NCBI GenBank assembly: GCA_001429255.1
Contig: LMJI01000001.1
Location: 2,387,573-2,451,572 of the forward strand
Reading direction: 5' to 3'
Length of the DNA: 64,000 nucleotides
DNA from: Cellulomonas sp. Root930
GTDB lineage: Bacteria; Actinomycetota; Actinomycetes; Actinomycetales; Cellulomonadaceae
Every line of letters starts with the position of its first letter. Position 1 is the stretch's first letter. This document shows, in pieces, positions 38,783 through 45,742 of the stretch. The notes beneath the pieces were generated by a model that ran no database searches, was not told where the DNA came from, and saw only the letters and a program-made list of their open reading frames with translations. A program made the position numbers and the translations under genes.

Positions 38783-38897
38783 GACCGCAGTGTGGCACGC
38801 GCTGGCGCCCGGACCGGTTTGTCCACAATGCTCCGTTCGCACCGCCCGGGAGACGGCAGGATGGCCGTCCGGGGCGGCGCGACGAACGGGAGAGCCG

Positions 38898-39560
38898 ATG
38901 GACACCAGCGTGATCGACCTGCCTGCGCCCGTGGCGACGCGGCTGCGACGCCCCGGCTGGCGTGACCCTCGGCTGCTGGCGGGCGTCGCCATGGTGGCGG
39001 CGTCGGTGCTGCTGGGGTCGTGGGCGGTCCGCACGGCGCAGGCGACGGTGCCGGTCTACATGACGCGTGCCGCCCTGGTGCCGGGCGACCGGGTGTCCGC
39101 GGACGAGCTCGCGGTCGTCGACGTGCGGCTGGGCACGGTGAACCTCGACCACTACCTGCGTGCCGACGAGGCGATCGCGCGCGACGTCGTGGCCGTACGG
39201 GCGGTCGGGCGCGGCGAGCTGGTCCCCGCGTCGGCCGTCGGCTCGGCCGCGGACCTCGATCTGCGGCCGGTCTCGGTGACCCTCGAGCGCGCCCCGTCGC
39301 AGGACGTGGTGCCGGGCGCCCTGGTCGACCTCTGGTTCACACCCCCCGCCCCGGACGACGACACCGCACCAGACCAGCCGCGCGAGCTGGCCGGCGGCCT
39401 CACGGTGGCCGAGGTCAGCACCCCGTCGGGAGCGTTCCGCGCCTCCGGGGGGAGCGCGGTCCAGGTGCTGGTCCCGAGCGCACTGCTGCCGGCGGTGCTC
39501 ACCGCGCTCGCGGCCGAGGGCACCGTCGACGTCGTGCCGGTCCTCGGCTCGGGCGGCTGA
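38898..39560 (+). CDS. SAF domain-containing protein (CpaB/RcpC-like)
   Basis: The 220-residue protein has an N-terminal cytoplasmic stretch, one membrane helix (about 26-47) and an extracytoplasmic SAF domain (about 50-115, MTRAALVPGDRVSADELAVVDV). The layout is that of CpaB/RcpC, the periplasmic protein of Tad pilus machines. GGGAG lies about 7 nt before the ATG. The gene is followed 1 nt later by a CpaE-like gene. No secretin, TadA, TadB/C or pilin gene is in the window, so a Tad role is uncertain. Confidence 0.82.
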   Translation: MDTSVIDLPAPVATRLRRPGWRDPRLLAGVAMVAASVLLGSWAVRTAQATVPVYMTRAALVPGDRVSADELAVVDVRLGTVNLDHYLRADEAIARDVVAVRAVGRGELVPASAVGSAADLDLRPVSVTLERAPSQDVVPGALVDLWFTPPAPDDDTAPDQPRELAGGLTVAEVSTPSGAFRASGGSAVQVLVPSALLPAVLTALAAEGTVDVVPVLGSGG

Positions 39561-39561
39561 C

Positions 39562-40827
39562 GTGGCCGTCGGGGTGCTGTGCGCCGTGCAGGGCGCGGCG
39601 GAGGCGATCATCGTGCAGGCCGTCGAGCAGACCGGGGGCCGCCTGAGCGTGACGCGGCGGTGCGCGGACCTGACGGAGCTGCTCGCCGCGGCGGAGGCCG
39701 GTCTCGGTCGGCTGGCGGTCGTGTCGGGCGACCTCGACCTCCTCGACCGGGAGGCGATCGAGCTCCTGCACCGGGCCGGTGTGCGCGTGGTCGGCATCGG
39801 TGACGCGGCGCGCCCGTGGCTCGGCGAGCGGCTGGTGGCCCTGGGCGCGGACCTCGTCGCGGCCGCCCCGCACGACGAGGCGTCCGCGAGCGAGGTGGTC
39901 CGTGACGCGCTGGTCGTCCTCGGTGCCGCGCCCGACAACGGGCGCGATCCGTCGTGGCCCGACGAGGAGACGATCCGCCGCCCGGCGCGCGGGCTGGTCG
40001 CTGCTGTGTGGGGGCCGACGGGGGCGCCGGGACGGACCACGGTCGCCGTGAACGTGGCCGCGGAGCTGGCCGCCGCCGGGCGACGCACGCTGCTCGTGGA
40101 CGGAGACACGTACGGCGGCTGCGTCGCGCAGGTGGTCGGCATGCTGGACGAGGCGCCGGGCCTCGCCGCGGCGGCTCGCGCGGCCGGCCAGGGGACCCTC
40201 GACCTGATGACGTTGGCCAGGATCACCCCGACGATCGCCCCGGACCTGCGGGTGCTGTCGGGGATCTCCCGGGCGGACCGCTGGCCGGAGCTGCCGTCGT
40301 CCTCGCTCGACGCGGTCTGGACAGTCGCCCGGGGGCTCGCCGAGTGGACCGTGATCGACTGCGGCTTCTGCCTCGAGCAGGACGAGGTGCTCAGCTACGA
40401 CACGCGCGCCCCGCGGCGGAACGCCGCCACGCTCAGCGCGCTCGAGGCGGCGGACGTGGTGCTGGTGGTCGGCGCGGGGGACCCGGTGGGGATCCAGCGG
40501 CTGGTCCGGGGCCTGGGGGAGCTCACGGACCTGGGCCTCGGCAGCACGCGGATGGTGCTGGTCAACCGCGTGCGCGCGTCGGTGGCCGGTCCGCAGCCCG
40601 GTGACGCCGTCGGACAGGCCCTCGCGCGGTACGCCGGGGTGCCGGACGCGTACCTGGTGCCCGACGACGGGCCGGCGCTGGACACCGCGCTCCTCGAGGC
40701 GCAGACGCTCCGCGAGGCCGCGCCCGGATCGCCTGCCCGACGCGCGCTCGCGGGGATCGCGGCCCACCTGGACTCGCTCCTGGTCGCCGCCCCCTCGGCG
40801 GAGCCTGCGGTCGCCGTGCGCGCCTGA
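39562..40827 (+). CDS. CpaE-like ParA/MinD-family protein with atypical P-loop
   Basis: The 421-residue protein has an N-terminal receiver-like, non-phosphorylated domain (about 1-125) and a ParA/MinD-type domain (145-400). The P-loop reads GPTGAPGRTT (151-160). The invariant lysine is R158 and the deviant Walker signature lysine is missing. LLVDGDTYGG and the VIDCGF strand follow. CpaE positions pilus or secretion machinery at the pole. The arginine P-loop suggests weak or absent ATP hydrolysis. The GTG starts 1 nt after the SAF gene. Confidence 0.82.
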   Translation: MAVGVLCAVQGAAEAIIVQAVEQTGGRLSVTRRCADLTELLAAAEAGLGRLAVVSGDLDLLDREAIELLHRAGVRVVGIGDAARPWLGERLVALGADLVAAAPHDEASASEVVRDALVVLGAAPDNGRDPSWPDEETIRRPARGLVAAVWGPTGAPGRTTVAVNVAAELAAAGRRTLLVDGDTYGGCVAQVVGMLDEAPGLAAAARAAGQGTLDLMTLARITPTIAPDLRVLSGISRADRWPELPSSSLDAVWTVARGLAEWTVIDCGFCLEQDEVLSYDTRAPRRNAATLSALEAADVVLVVGAGDPVGIQRLVRGLGELTDLGLGSTRMVLVNRVRASVAGPQPGDAVGQALARYAGVPDAYLVPDDGPALDTALLEAQTLREAAPGSPARRALAGIAAHLDSLLVAAPSAEPAVAVRA

Positions 40828-40863
40828 CGCTCGCGCGGCGGCCGCGCGCGGCACACTGGCGGG

Positions 40864-41319
40864 GTGCGCATCTACCTCCCGGCCTCGCTCGACCAGCTCG
40901 ATCCCGCGGTGGGACCGCTCGCGGCCCGTCGCGCCCACGCGGTGACCCCGGCCTTGCGGGCGATGTTCCCCGACGAGGACGACGAGGGCCTCGAGTACGC
41001 GGCGCAGCTGGCGGCCGCGGACGACTCGCTCGAGCTCCTGGGCGGGACGCCGGGTGCGCCGCAGCTGCGGCTGGTGGTCTCGGTCGACGTGCCCGACGGC
41101 GCGGTCCTCGCGGTGGCTGACGGCGACGACGTGCCCAGCGCTGTCGACCTCACGCGCGAGGTGCCGCAGTCCGACGTGATCTGCGTGCACGTCGACGAGC
41201 CGGGCGCGGCGCCCGACGTCGTGCTGGCCGCGGCCGGTGACGAGGCCGCCGTCGACCGCCTCGACGAGCGCGACCTCCTCTGGTACGACGCGTCGGAGCT
41301 CGCTGCCATCCCGCGCTGA
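40864..41319 (+). CDS. DUF6912-like hypothetical protein
   Basis: This is a 151-residue acidic soluble protein. It begins MRIYLPASLDQLD and ends DERDLLWYDASELAAIP, which resembles the small actinobacterial family annotated DUF6912. It has no membrane segment, metal motif or P-loop. The GTG start lies 6 nt after CACACT, so the mRNA may be leaderless. It is downstream of the SAF/CpaE pair with a 36 bp gap and may not be in the same operon. Function is unknown. Confidence 0.7.
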   Translation: MRIYLPASLDQLDPAVGPLAARRAHAVTPALRAMFPDEDDEGLEYAAQLAAADDSLELLGGTPGAPQLRLVVSVDVPDGAVLAVADGDDVPSAVDLTREVPQSDVICVHVDEPGAAPDVVLAAAGDEAAVDRLDERDLLWYDASELAAIPR

Positions 41320-41359
41320 GCTGGATGGCCGTGTGCTTCGTCACGTGGCGGGGTGCCAG

Positions 41360-41389
41360 TTGGACCCGGCCCCGACGCTCGGGTAGTGT
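41360..41389 (+). promoter_or_regulatory. Promoter of tRNA-Gln
   Basis: TTGGAC (41360-41365) and TAGTGT (41384-41389) are separated by 18 bp. Transcription would begin near 41396 and give a 5' precursor of about 70 nt. Confidence 0.55.
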
Positions 41390-41467
41390 TCACCGCCGGT
41401 ACGACGTCCGGATGCGCGTTGGTCTGCCCCGCCAGGCAACCCTCGAGCTCCGGGCGTTATACCCCCA

Positions 41468-41539
41468 TGGGGTATGGTGTAATTGGCAGCACGACTGATT
41501 CTGGTTCAGTTAGTCTAGGTTCGAGTCCTGGTACCCCAG
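41468..41539 (+). tRNA. tRNA-Gln (anticodon CTG)
   Basis: The 7 bp acceptor stem TGGGGTA/TACCCCA closes at 41468-41474 and 41532-41538 with discriminator G41539. The anticodon stem ACTGA/TCAGT encloses the loop TTCTGGT, giving anticodon CTG. The T-arm carries GGTTCGAGTCC. The D-arm TGGTGTAATTGGCA is typical of tRNA-Gln. CCA is not encoded. Confidence 0.95.
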
Positions 41540-41578
41540 CGCGAGCACCGCTGGTCCGGACCTCCTCGGAGGATCGGG

Positions 41579-41584
41579 TAGAGT
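41579..41584 (+). promoter_or_regulatory. -10 element of tRNA-Glu
   Basis: TAGAGT in the context CGGGTAGAGTGTTCAC resembles the CGGGTAGTGTTCAC at the tRNA-Gln promoter. A weak -35 (CCGGAC, 41556-41561) precedes it by 17 bp. Confidence 0.45.
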
Positions 41585-41625
41585 GTTCACTCGCAAGCGA
41601 GGCCCTCGGGTTTCGCAGCGTATAG

Positions 41626-41698
41626 GCCCCCGTTGTGTAGCGGCCTAGCACGCCGCCCTCTCACGGCGGTAGCGCCGGTTCGAATCCGGTCGGGGGTA
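41626..41698 (+). tRNA. tRNA-Glu (anticodon CTC)
   Basis: The acceptor stem GCCCCCG/CGGGGGT (41626-41632 with 41691-41697, first pair G-T) has discriminator A41698. The anticodon stem CCGCC/GGCGG encloses CTCTCAC, giving anticodon CTC. The T-arm contains GGTTCGAATCC. CCA is not encoded. tRNA-Glu and tRNA-Gln genes lie near leuCD in other actinobacteria too. Confidence 0.95.
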
Positions 41699-41703
41699 CG
41701 TCG

Positions 41704-41739
41704 AGAAGGGCCCGGTCACCACGGTGACCGGGCCCTTCT
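41704..41739 (+). terminator. Hairpin terminator after tRNA-Glu
   Basis: This is a perfect stem of 15-17 bp (41704-41720 with 41723-41739; AGAAGGGCCCGGTCA pairs with its complement). It sits between the tRNA and the convergent small membrane gene and could stop both transcripts. Confidence 0.8.
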
Positions 41740-41751
41740 GCGTGCGCGCCG

Positions 41752-41982
41752 TCAGTGCTGGCCGGGGGGCCCGTGCGAGGACGTGGGCAGGATGGTGACG
41801 ACGCCCCAGCCGATGACCGCAGCGATCGCGCCCACCAGCACGCCGGTGAACAGCGCGTCGCCGACGCCACCGCCGCCCAGGAGCGCGAGCGCTGCCCCGA
41901 CGAGAAGGCCGACGACGAACGCGACGAGCGCGACCCGGCGGCGCAGGCGGCGTCGGGACGCTGCTGCACCGCGGACAGCCAT
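41752..41982 (-). CDS. Small membrane protein downstream of ndgR
   Basis: The 76-residue protein has a basic N-terminus (SRRRLRRRVAL) followed by two hydrophobic helices (about 18-37 and 44-64) joined by a glycine-rich turn. I do not recognise a family. The ATG overlaps the ndgR stop by 1 nt (TGATG), so it is co-translated with the regulator. The positive-inside rule places the N-terminus in the cytoplasm. A GTG-started longer frame is less likely because it would run back through ndgR. Confidence 0.6.
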   Translation of the reverse strand: MAVRGAAASRRRLRRRVALVAFVVGLLVGAALALLGGGGVGDALFTGVLVGAIAAVIGWGVVTILPTSSHGPPGQH

Positions 41983-42701
41983 CAGTCCGCCGTTCGGCGC
42001 AGGACCTCGGTCAGCCGGTTGGCCGCCGAGACGACCGCGGCGGCGTGCAGCCGGCCCGGCTGCCGGGAGAGGCGCTCGAGCGGCCCGGAGACCGACACCG
42101 CGGCCACGATCCGACCGGACGGCCCACGCACGGGGGCCGACACCGACGCGACGCCGACCTCGCGCTCCGACACCGACTGGGCCCAGCCGCGGCGGCGGAC
42201 GCCGGAGAGGATCGTGGCGGTGAACTTGGCGCCCTGCAGCCCGCGGTGCAGCCGGTCCGGCTCCTCCCACGCGAGCAGGATCTGCGCGGCGGAGCCCGCG
42301 TGCATGGTCAGGGTCGCGCCCACCGGGATCGAGTCGCGCAGGCCGATCGGACGCTCGGCCGCGGCGACACAGATGCGCTGGTCACCCTGCCGCCGGTAGA
42401 GCTGCGCGCTCTCGCCGGTGTGGTCGCGCAGCGCGGCCAGCACCGGTCCGGCCGCGGCGAGCAGCCGGTCCTCGCCGGCCGCCGTCGCCAGCTCCGAGAG
42501 GCGGGGTCCGAGCACGAACCGGCCCTGCATGTCGCGTGCCACCAGACGGTGGTGCTCGAGCGCCACCGCCAGCCGGTGGGCCGTCGGACGAGCAAGATGG
42601 GTGGCGGTGACGAGCTGTGCGAGGGTGGCCGGGCCGGCCTCGAGCGCGCTGAGAACGGACGCGGCCTTGTCCAGCACGCCGACTCCGCTAGAGTTGTCCA
42701 T
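41982..42701 (-). CDS. ndgR: IclR family transcriptional regulator NdgR
   Basis: The 239-residue protein has an N-terminal winged helix (about 8-65, GVLDKAASVLSALEAGPATLAQLVTATHLARPTAHRLAVALE) and a C-terminal IclR effector-binding domain (about 75-235, LRDSIPVGATLTMHAGSAAQILLAW). Its length and its divergent position before leuCD identify it as NdgR/AreB, which controls leucine and other amino-acid genes in actinobacteria. I use the ATG at 42701; CAATAT lies 6 nt upstream with TTGCAT 17 bp further. An inverted repeat inside this promoter suggests autoregulation. Confidence 0.9.
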   Translation of the reverse strand: MDNSSGVGVLDKAASVLSALEAGPATLAQLVTATHLARPTAHRLAVALEHHRLVARDMQGRFVLGPRLSELATAAGEDRLLAAAGPVLAALRDHTGESAQLYRRQGDQRICVAAAERPIGLRDSIPVGATLTMHAGSAAQILLAWEEPDRLHRGLQGAKFTATILSGVRRRGWAQSVSEREVGVASVSAPVRGPSGRIVAAVSVSGPLERLSRQPGRLHAAAVVSAANRLTEVLRRTAD

Positions 42702-42707
42702 AGGTCG

Positions 42708-42736
42708 ATATTGGCGTCTCGAAGGCTGAGATGCAA
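42708..42736 (-). promoter_or_regulatory. ndgR promoter with overlapping operator-like inverted repeat
   Basis: On the minus strand TTGCAT (42731-42736), a 17 bp spacer and CAATAT (42708-42713) lie 6 nt before the ndgR start. The inverted repeat GCGTCTC-n7-GAGATGC (42714-42720 and 42728-42734, 6 of 7 pairs) fills the spacer and part of the -35. A protein bound there would block ndgR and could also affect the divergent leuC promoter. Confidence 0.5.
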
Positions 42737-42753
42737 GTACGACGGCAGGCGAG

Positions 42754-42797
42754 CCGGGAAAACCACACTCCCGGACGAGAGAACGAACGAGAGAACG
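42754..42797 (+). repeat. leuC leader hairpin and purine-rich direct repeat
   Basis: CCGGGA/TCCCGG forms a 6 bp hairpin with a 9 nt loop (42754-42774). Directly after it CGAGAGAACG occurs twice with a 12 bp period (42776-42785 and 42788-42797), ending 10 nt before the leuC ATG. No leucine-rich leader peptide is present, so classical attenuation is unlikely. Confidence 0.4.
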
Positions 42798-42807
42798 GAC
42801 CGAGAAG

Positions 42808-44262
42808 ATGGCCGGCACGTTGGCAGAGAAGGTCTGGGACGCGCACGTCGTGCGACGGGGCACCGACGGGGCGCCCGACCTCCTCTACATCGACCTTCAC
42901 CTCGTGCACGAGGTGACGAGCCCCCAGGCCTTCGAGGGCCTGCGGCTCGCCGGTCGGCCGGTCCGCCGCCCGGACCTCACGCTCGCGACCGAGGACCACA
43001 ACACTCCCACGCTCGACATCGACCGGCCGATCGCCGACGAGACGAGCCGCACGCAGATCCAGACGCTGCGCAACAACGCCGCGGAGTTCGGTGTCCGGAT
43101 CCACTCGCTCGGCGACGCCGACCAGGGCATCGTCCACCAGGTCGGCCCGCAGCTCGGGCTCACGCAGCCGGGCCTGACGGTGGTGTGCGGCGACTCGCAC
43201 ACGTCGACGCACGGCGCGTTCGGCGCCCTCGCGTTCGGCATCGGCACCAGCGAGGTCGAGCACGTGCTCGCCACGCAGACGCTGCCGCTGGCGCCCTTCA
43301 AGACCATGGCGATCACTGTCGACGGCGAGCTGCCCGTCGGGGCGACGAGCAAGGACATCATCCTGGCGATCATCGCCAAGATCGGGACCGGCGGCGGTCA
43401 GGGCTACGTGCTCGAGTACCGCGGTGAGGCTATCCGGGCGCTGTCGATGGAAGCCCGCATGACGATCTGCAACATGTCGATCGAGGCCGGCGCCCGCGCG
43501 GGGATGATCGCGCCGGACGAGACCACGTTCGAGTACCTCCAGGGCCGCCCGCACGCCCCCGAGGGTGCCGACTGGGACGCCGCGGTGGAGTACTGGCGGA
43601 CGCTGCGCACGGACGACGACGCGCAGTTCGACGTCGAGGTCGTGCTGCGGGCGCAGGATCTCGAGCCGTTCGTCACGTGGGGCACCAACCCCGGCCAGGG
43701 CCTGCCGCTGTCCGGCTCGGTCCCGGTGCCGGAGCAGATCGCCGACGCCAACGAGCGCGTCGCCGCCGAGCGCGCCATCGAGTACATGGGTCTGACGCCC
43801 GGTCAGCCGCTGCGCGAGATCAAGGTCGACACGGTCTTCATCGGCTCGTGCACCAACGGCCGCATCGAGGACCTGCGCTCGGTGGCCAAGGTGGTCCGCG
43901 GCAAGCACAAGGCCGACGACGTCCGCGTCCTCGTGGTGCCGGCGTCGGCCCGGGTGCGCCTGCAGGCCGAGGCCGAGGGGCTGGACAAGATCTTCCTCGA
44001 CTTCGGTGCCGAGTGGCGCAACGCCGGCTGCTCGATGTGTCTGGGCATGAACCCGGACCAGCTGGCGCCGGGGGAGCGCTCGGCCTCGACGTCGAACCGC
44101 AACTTCGAGGGCCGCCAGGGCAAGGGCGGGCGCACGCACCTGGTGTCGCCGCTCGTGGCTGCGGCGACCGCGATCCGCGGCACCCTGTCGTCCTTCGCCG
44201 ACCTCGACGCCGGAGTACCCGCGCCCGACGGCAGCCCCCTCACCGACCTCCAGACGGTCTGA
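42808..44262 (+). CDS. leuC: 3-isopropylmalate dehydratase large subunit
   Basis: LeuC with LeuD isomerises 2-isopropylmalate to 3-isopropylmalate in leucine synthesis. The 484-residue aconitase-family subunit has the three 4Fe-4S ligands at C348 ([12 protein letters not shown]), C408 and C411 ([10 protein letters not shown]), and the [30 protein letters not shown] motif. The start ATG has only a weak GAGAAG ribosome-binding site. leuD follows after 21 bp. Regulation by the divergent NdgR is expected from other actinobacteria. Confidence 0.97.
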   Translation: MAGTLAEKVWDAHVVRRGTDGAPDLLYIDLHLVHEVTSPQAFEGLRLAGRPVRRPDLTLATEDHNTPTLDIDRPIADETSRTQIQTLRNNAAEFGVRIHSLGDADQGIVHQVGPQLGLTQPGLTVVCGDSHTSTHGAFGALAFGIGTSEVEHVLATQTLPLAPFKTMAITVDGELPVGATSKDIILAIIAKIGTGGGQGYVLEYRGEAIRALSMEARMTICNMSIEAGARAGMIAPDETTFEYLQGRPHAPEGADWDAAVEYWRTLRTDDDAQFDVEVVLRAQDLEPFVTWGTNPGQGLPLSGSVPVPEQIADANERVAAERAIEYMGLTPGQPLREIKVDTVFIGSCTNGRIEDLRSVAKVVRGKHKADDVRVLVVPASARVRLQAEAEGLDKIFLDFGAEWRNAGCSMCLGMNPDQLAPGERSASTSNRNFEGRQGKGGRTHLVSPLVAAATAIRGTLSSFADLDAGVPAPDGSPLTDLQTV

Positions 44263-44283
44263 CCCAGGAAGCGAGAGACAGTC

Positions 44284-44949
44284 ATGGAGAAGTTCAACCA
44301 GCACACCGGCGTCGGCGTCCCGCTGCGGCGCAGCAACGTGGACACCGACCAGATCATCCCGGCCGTCTACCTCAAGCGCGTGACGCGCACCGGGTTCGAG
44401 GACGCGCTGTTCGCCGCCTGGCGAGGCGACCCGGCGTTCGTGCTCAACCAGGAGGCGTACTCGTCGGGCTCCGTGCTCGTCGCGGGCCCGGACTTCGGCA
44501 CGGGCTCGTCGCGTGAGCACGCCGTGTGGGCGCTCAAGGACTACGGCTTCAAGGTCGTCATCTCGAACCGCTTCGCGGACATCTTCCGTGGCAACTCCGG
44601 AAAGCAGGGGCTGCTCGCGGCCCAGGCGGCGCAGGAGGACATCGAGCTGATCTGGAAGATCCTCGAGACGCGTCCGGGCACCGAGGTGACCGTGGACCTC
44701 GCGTCGAAGACGATCACGTGCGACGACGTCGTGGTGCCCTTCCAGGTGGACGACTACACGCGCTGGCGGCTCATGGAGGGTCTCGACGACATCGGGCTGA
44801 CCCTCGAGCACGCCGACGAGATCTCGGAGTTCGAGGCCCGTCGCGAGTCGTGGCGGCCCGCCACCCTCCCGGCCAAGCACCTGCCGTCGGTCGAGATCGT
44901 CGCCGCTCGGCCGGCCGGCGTGCCGGTCGAGATCGGCCGCCGTCCCTGA
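44284..44949 (+). CDS. leuD: 3-isopropylmalate dehydratase small subunit
   Basis: LeuD is the swivelling small subunit that completes the LeuCD active site. The 221-residue length is slightly above the bacterial norm because of a C-terminal tail. [20 protein letters not shown] at the N-terminus and [34 protein letters not shown] are the family signatures. It is cotranscribed with leuC, and a strong hairpin terminates the operon 4 nt after its stop. Confidence 0.97.
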   Translation: MEKFNQHTGVGVPLRRSNVDTDQIIPAVYLKRVTRTGFEDALFAAWRGDPAFVLNQEAYSSGSVLVAGPDFGTGSSREHAVWALKDYGFKVVISNRFADIFRGNSGKQGLLAAQAAQEDIELIWKILETRPGTEVTVDLASKTITCDDVVVPFQVDDYTRWRLMEGLDDIGLTLEHADEISEFEARRESWRPATLPAKHLPSVEIVAARPAGVPVEIGRRP

Positions 44950-44952
44950 CGT

Positions 44953-44993
44953 GAGCACCGGCGGTTCGCCCACTCGGCGAGCCGCCGGTGCTC
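44953..44993 (+). terminator. Hairpin terminator of leuCD
   Basis: This is an 18 bp stem with one G-T pair (44953-44970 with 44976-44993) and a CACTC loop. The hup -10 (TAGCGT, 45003-45008) begins 9 bp after it, so the hup -35 region lies in the right arm. Confidence 0.8.
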
Positions 44994-45002
44994 TGCAGTG
45001 AC

Positions 45003-45008
45003 TAGCGT
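45003..45008 (+). promoter_or_regulatory. -10 element of hup
   Basis: TAGCGT would start transcription near 45015, giving a 42 nt leader with GAAGGGA 8 nt before the ATG. No -35 consensus is visible; the expected position is inside the preceding terminator arm. Confidence 0.4.
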
Positions 45009-45056
45009 GGGGCCGGGTGCCCGGCGCGGTGCGCGCCGACCGAGAAGGGACGACCG

Positions 45057-45647
45057 ATGACAGGGAAGTCGCAGATCGCCGACCGGATCGCCGCGCGCGG
45101 TGCCTCCAGGTCCGCCGCCGCAGCCGCCGTCGACGCCGTGCTGGGCGAGATCACCTCGGCGCTCGCCGCGGGGGAGCGCGTGACGCTCACCGGGTTCGGC
45201 ACGTTCGAGGCAGCCGGTCGCGCCGCCCGCACGGCGCGCAATCCGCGCACGGGGGAGGCGCTCGAGGTGTCGGCGACCACGGTCGCGCGGTTCCACCCCG
45301 GCGCCACGCTGCGTGCACGGGTCGCCGGTGGGTCCGGCGAGCCGCTCGGCGCCGTCCCCGACCTCGGCTCGTTGCAGGGGCTGACCGCGTCCGAGCAGAC
45401 GCCGGTCGAGACTCCGGTTCCCGCGGCCACGTCGTCCGTCAAGGCGAAGTCGCCGGGTGGCGCGACGGGCAAGGCCGCGGCGGCAGCGAAGGCCAAGGCG
45501 AAGGCGAAGAAGGCCGACGTCAAGAAGCGGGCGGACGCCGCGAAGAAGGCCGACGCGAAGAAGCGCGCCGACGCCAAGAAGGCGCAGAAGAAGGCCGACG
45601 CGAAGAAGTCCTCCAGCAAGAGCAAGGGCAAGGGCAAGAAGAAGTAA
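45057..45647 (+). CDS. hup: HU family DNA-binding protein with lysine-rich tail
   Basis: This nucleoid protein (196 residues) has a standard HU/IHF domain (1-92), including GERVTLTGFGTF (39-50) and the DNA-intercalating RNP (61-63). A linker and a 68-residue Ala/Lys-rich tail (about 129-196) follow, with KKADAKKRADA-type repeats. This is the actinobacterial HupB architecture, in which the histone-H1-like tail strengthens DNA binding. It lies after leuCD, as in mycobacteria. A 9 bp hairpin follows at 45674-45705. Confidence 0.96.
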   Translation: MTGKSQIADRIAARGASRSAAAAAVDAVLGEITSALAAGERVTLTGFGTFEAAGRAARTARNPRTGEALEVSATTVARFHPGATLRARVAGGSGEPLGAVPDLGSLQGLTASEQTPVETPVPAATSSVKAKSPGGATGKAAAAAKAKAKAKKADVKKRADAAKKADAKKRADAKKAQKKADAKKSSSKSKGKGKKK

Positions 45648-45673
45648 CGCCCGGCACGTCGATGTGAAGGTTT

Positions 45674-45705
45674 CGCGCCCGCCCCGGCGTGCCGGTGCGG
45701 GCGCG
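45674..45705 (+). terminator. Hairpin terminator after hup
   Basis: CGCGCCCGC (45674-45682) pairs with GCGGGCGCG (45697-45705); the 14 nt between can extend the stem through CCGGC/GCCGG. It lies 27 bp after the hup stop and 37 bp before murA. Confidence 0.6.
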
Positions 45706-45742
45706 GTCGGGAGCACCCCCGCAGCTGGGAGACGATGGTTCG

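Noticed and set aside
42731..42916. A 61-codon frame in the leuC leader as a leucine attenuator peptide
   Set aside because: It contains no leucine run, overlaps leuC out of frame and lacks an anti-terminator/terminator pair.
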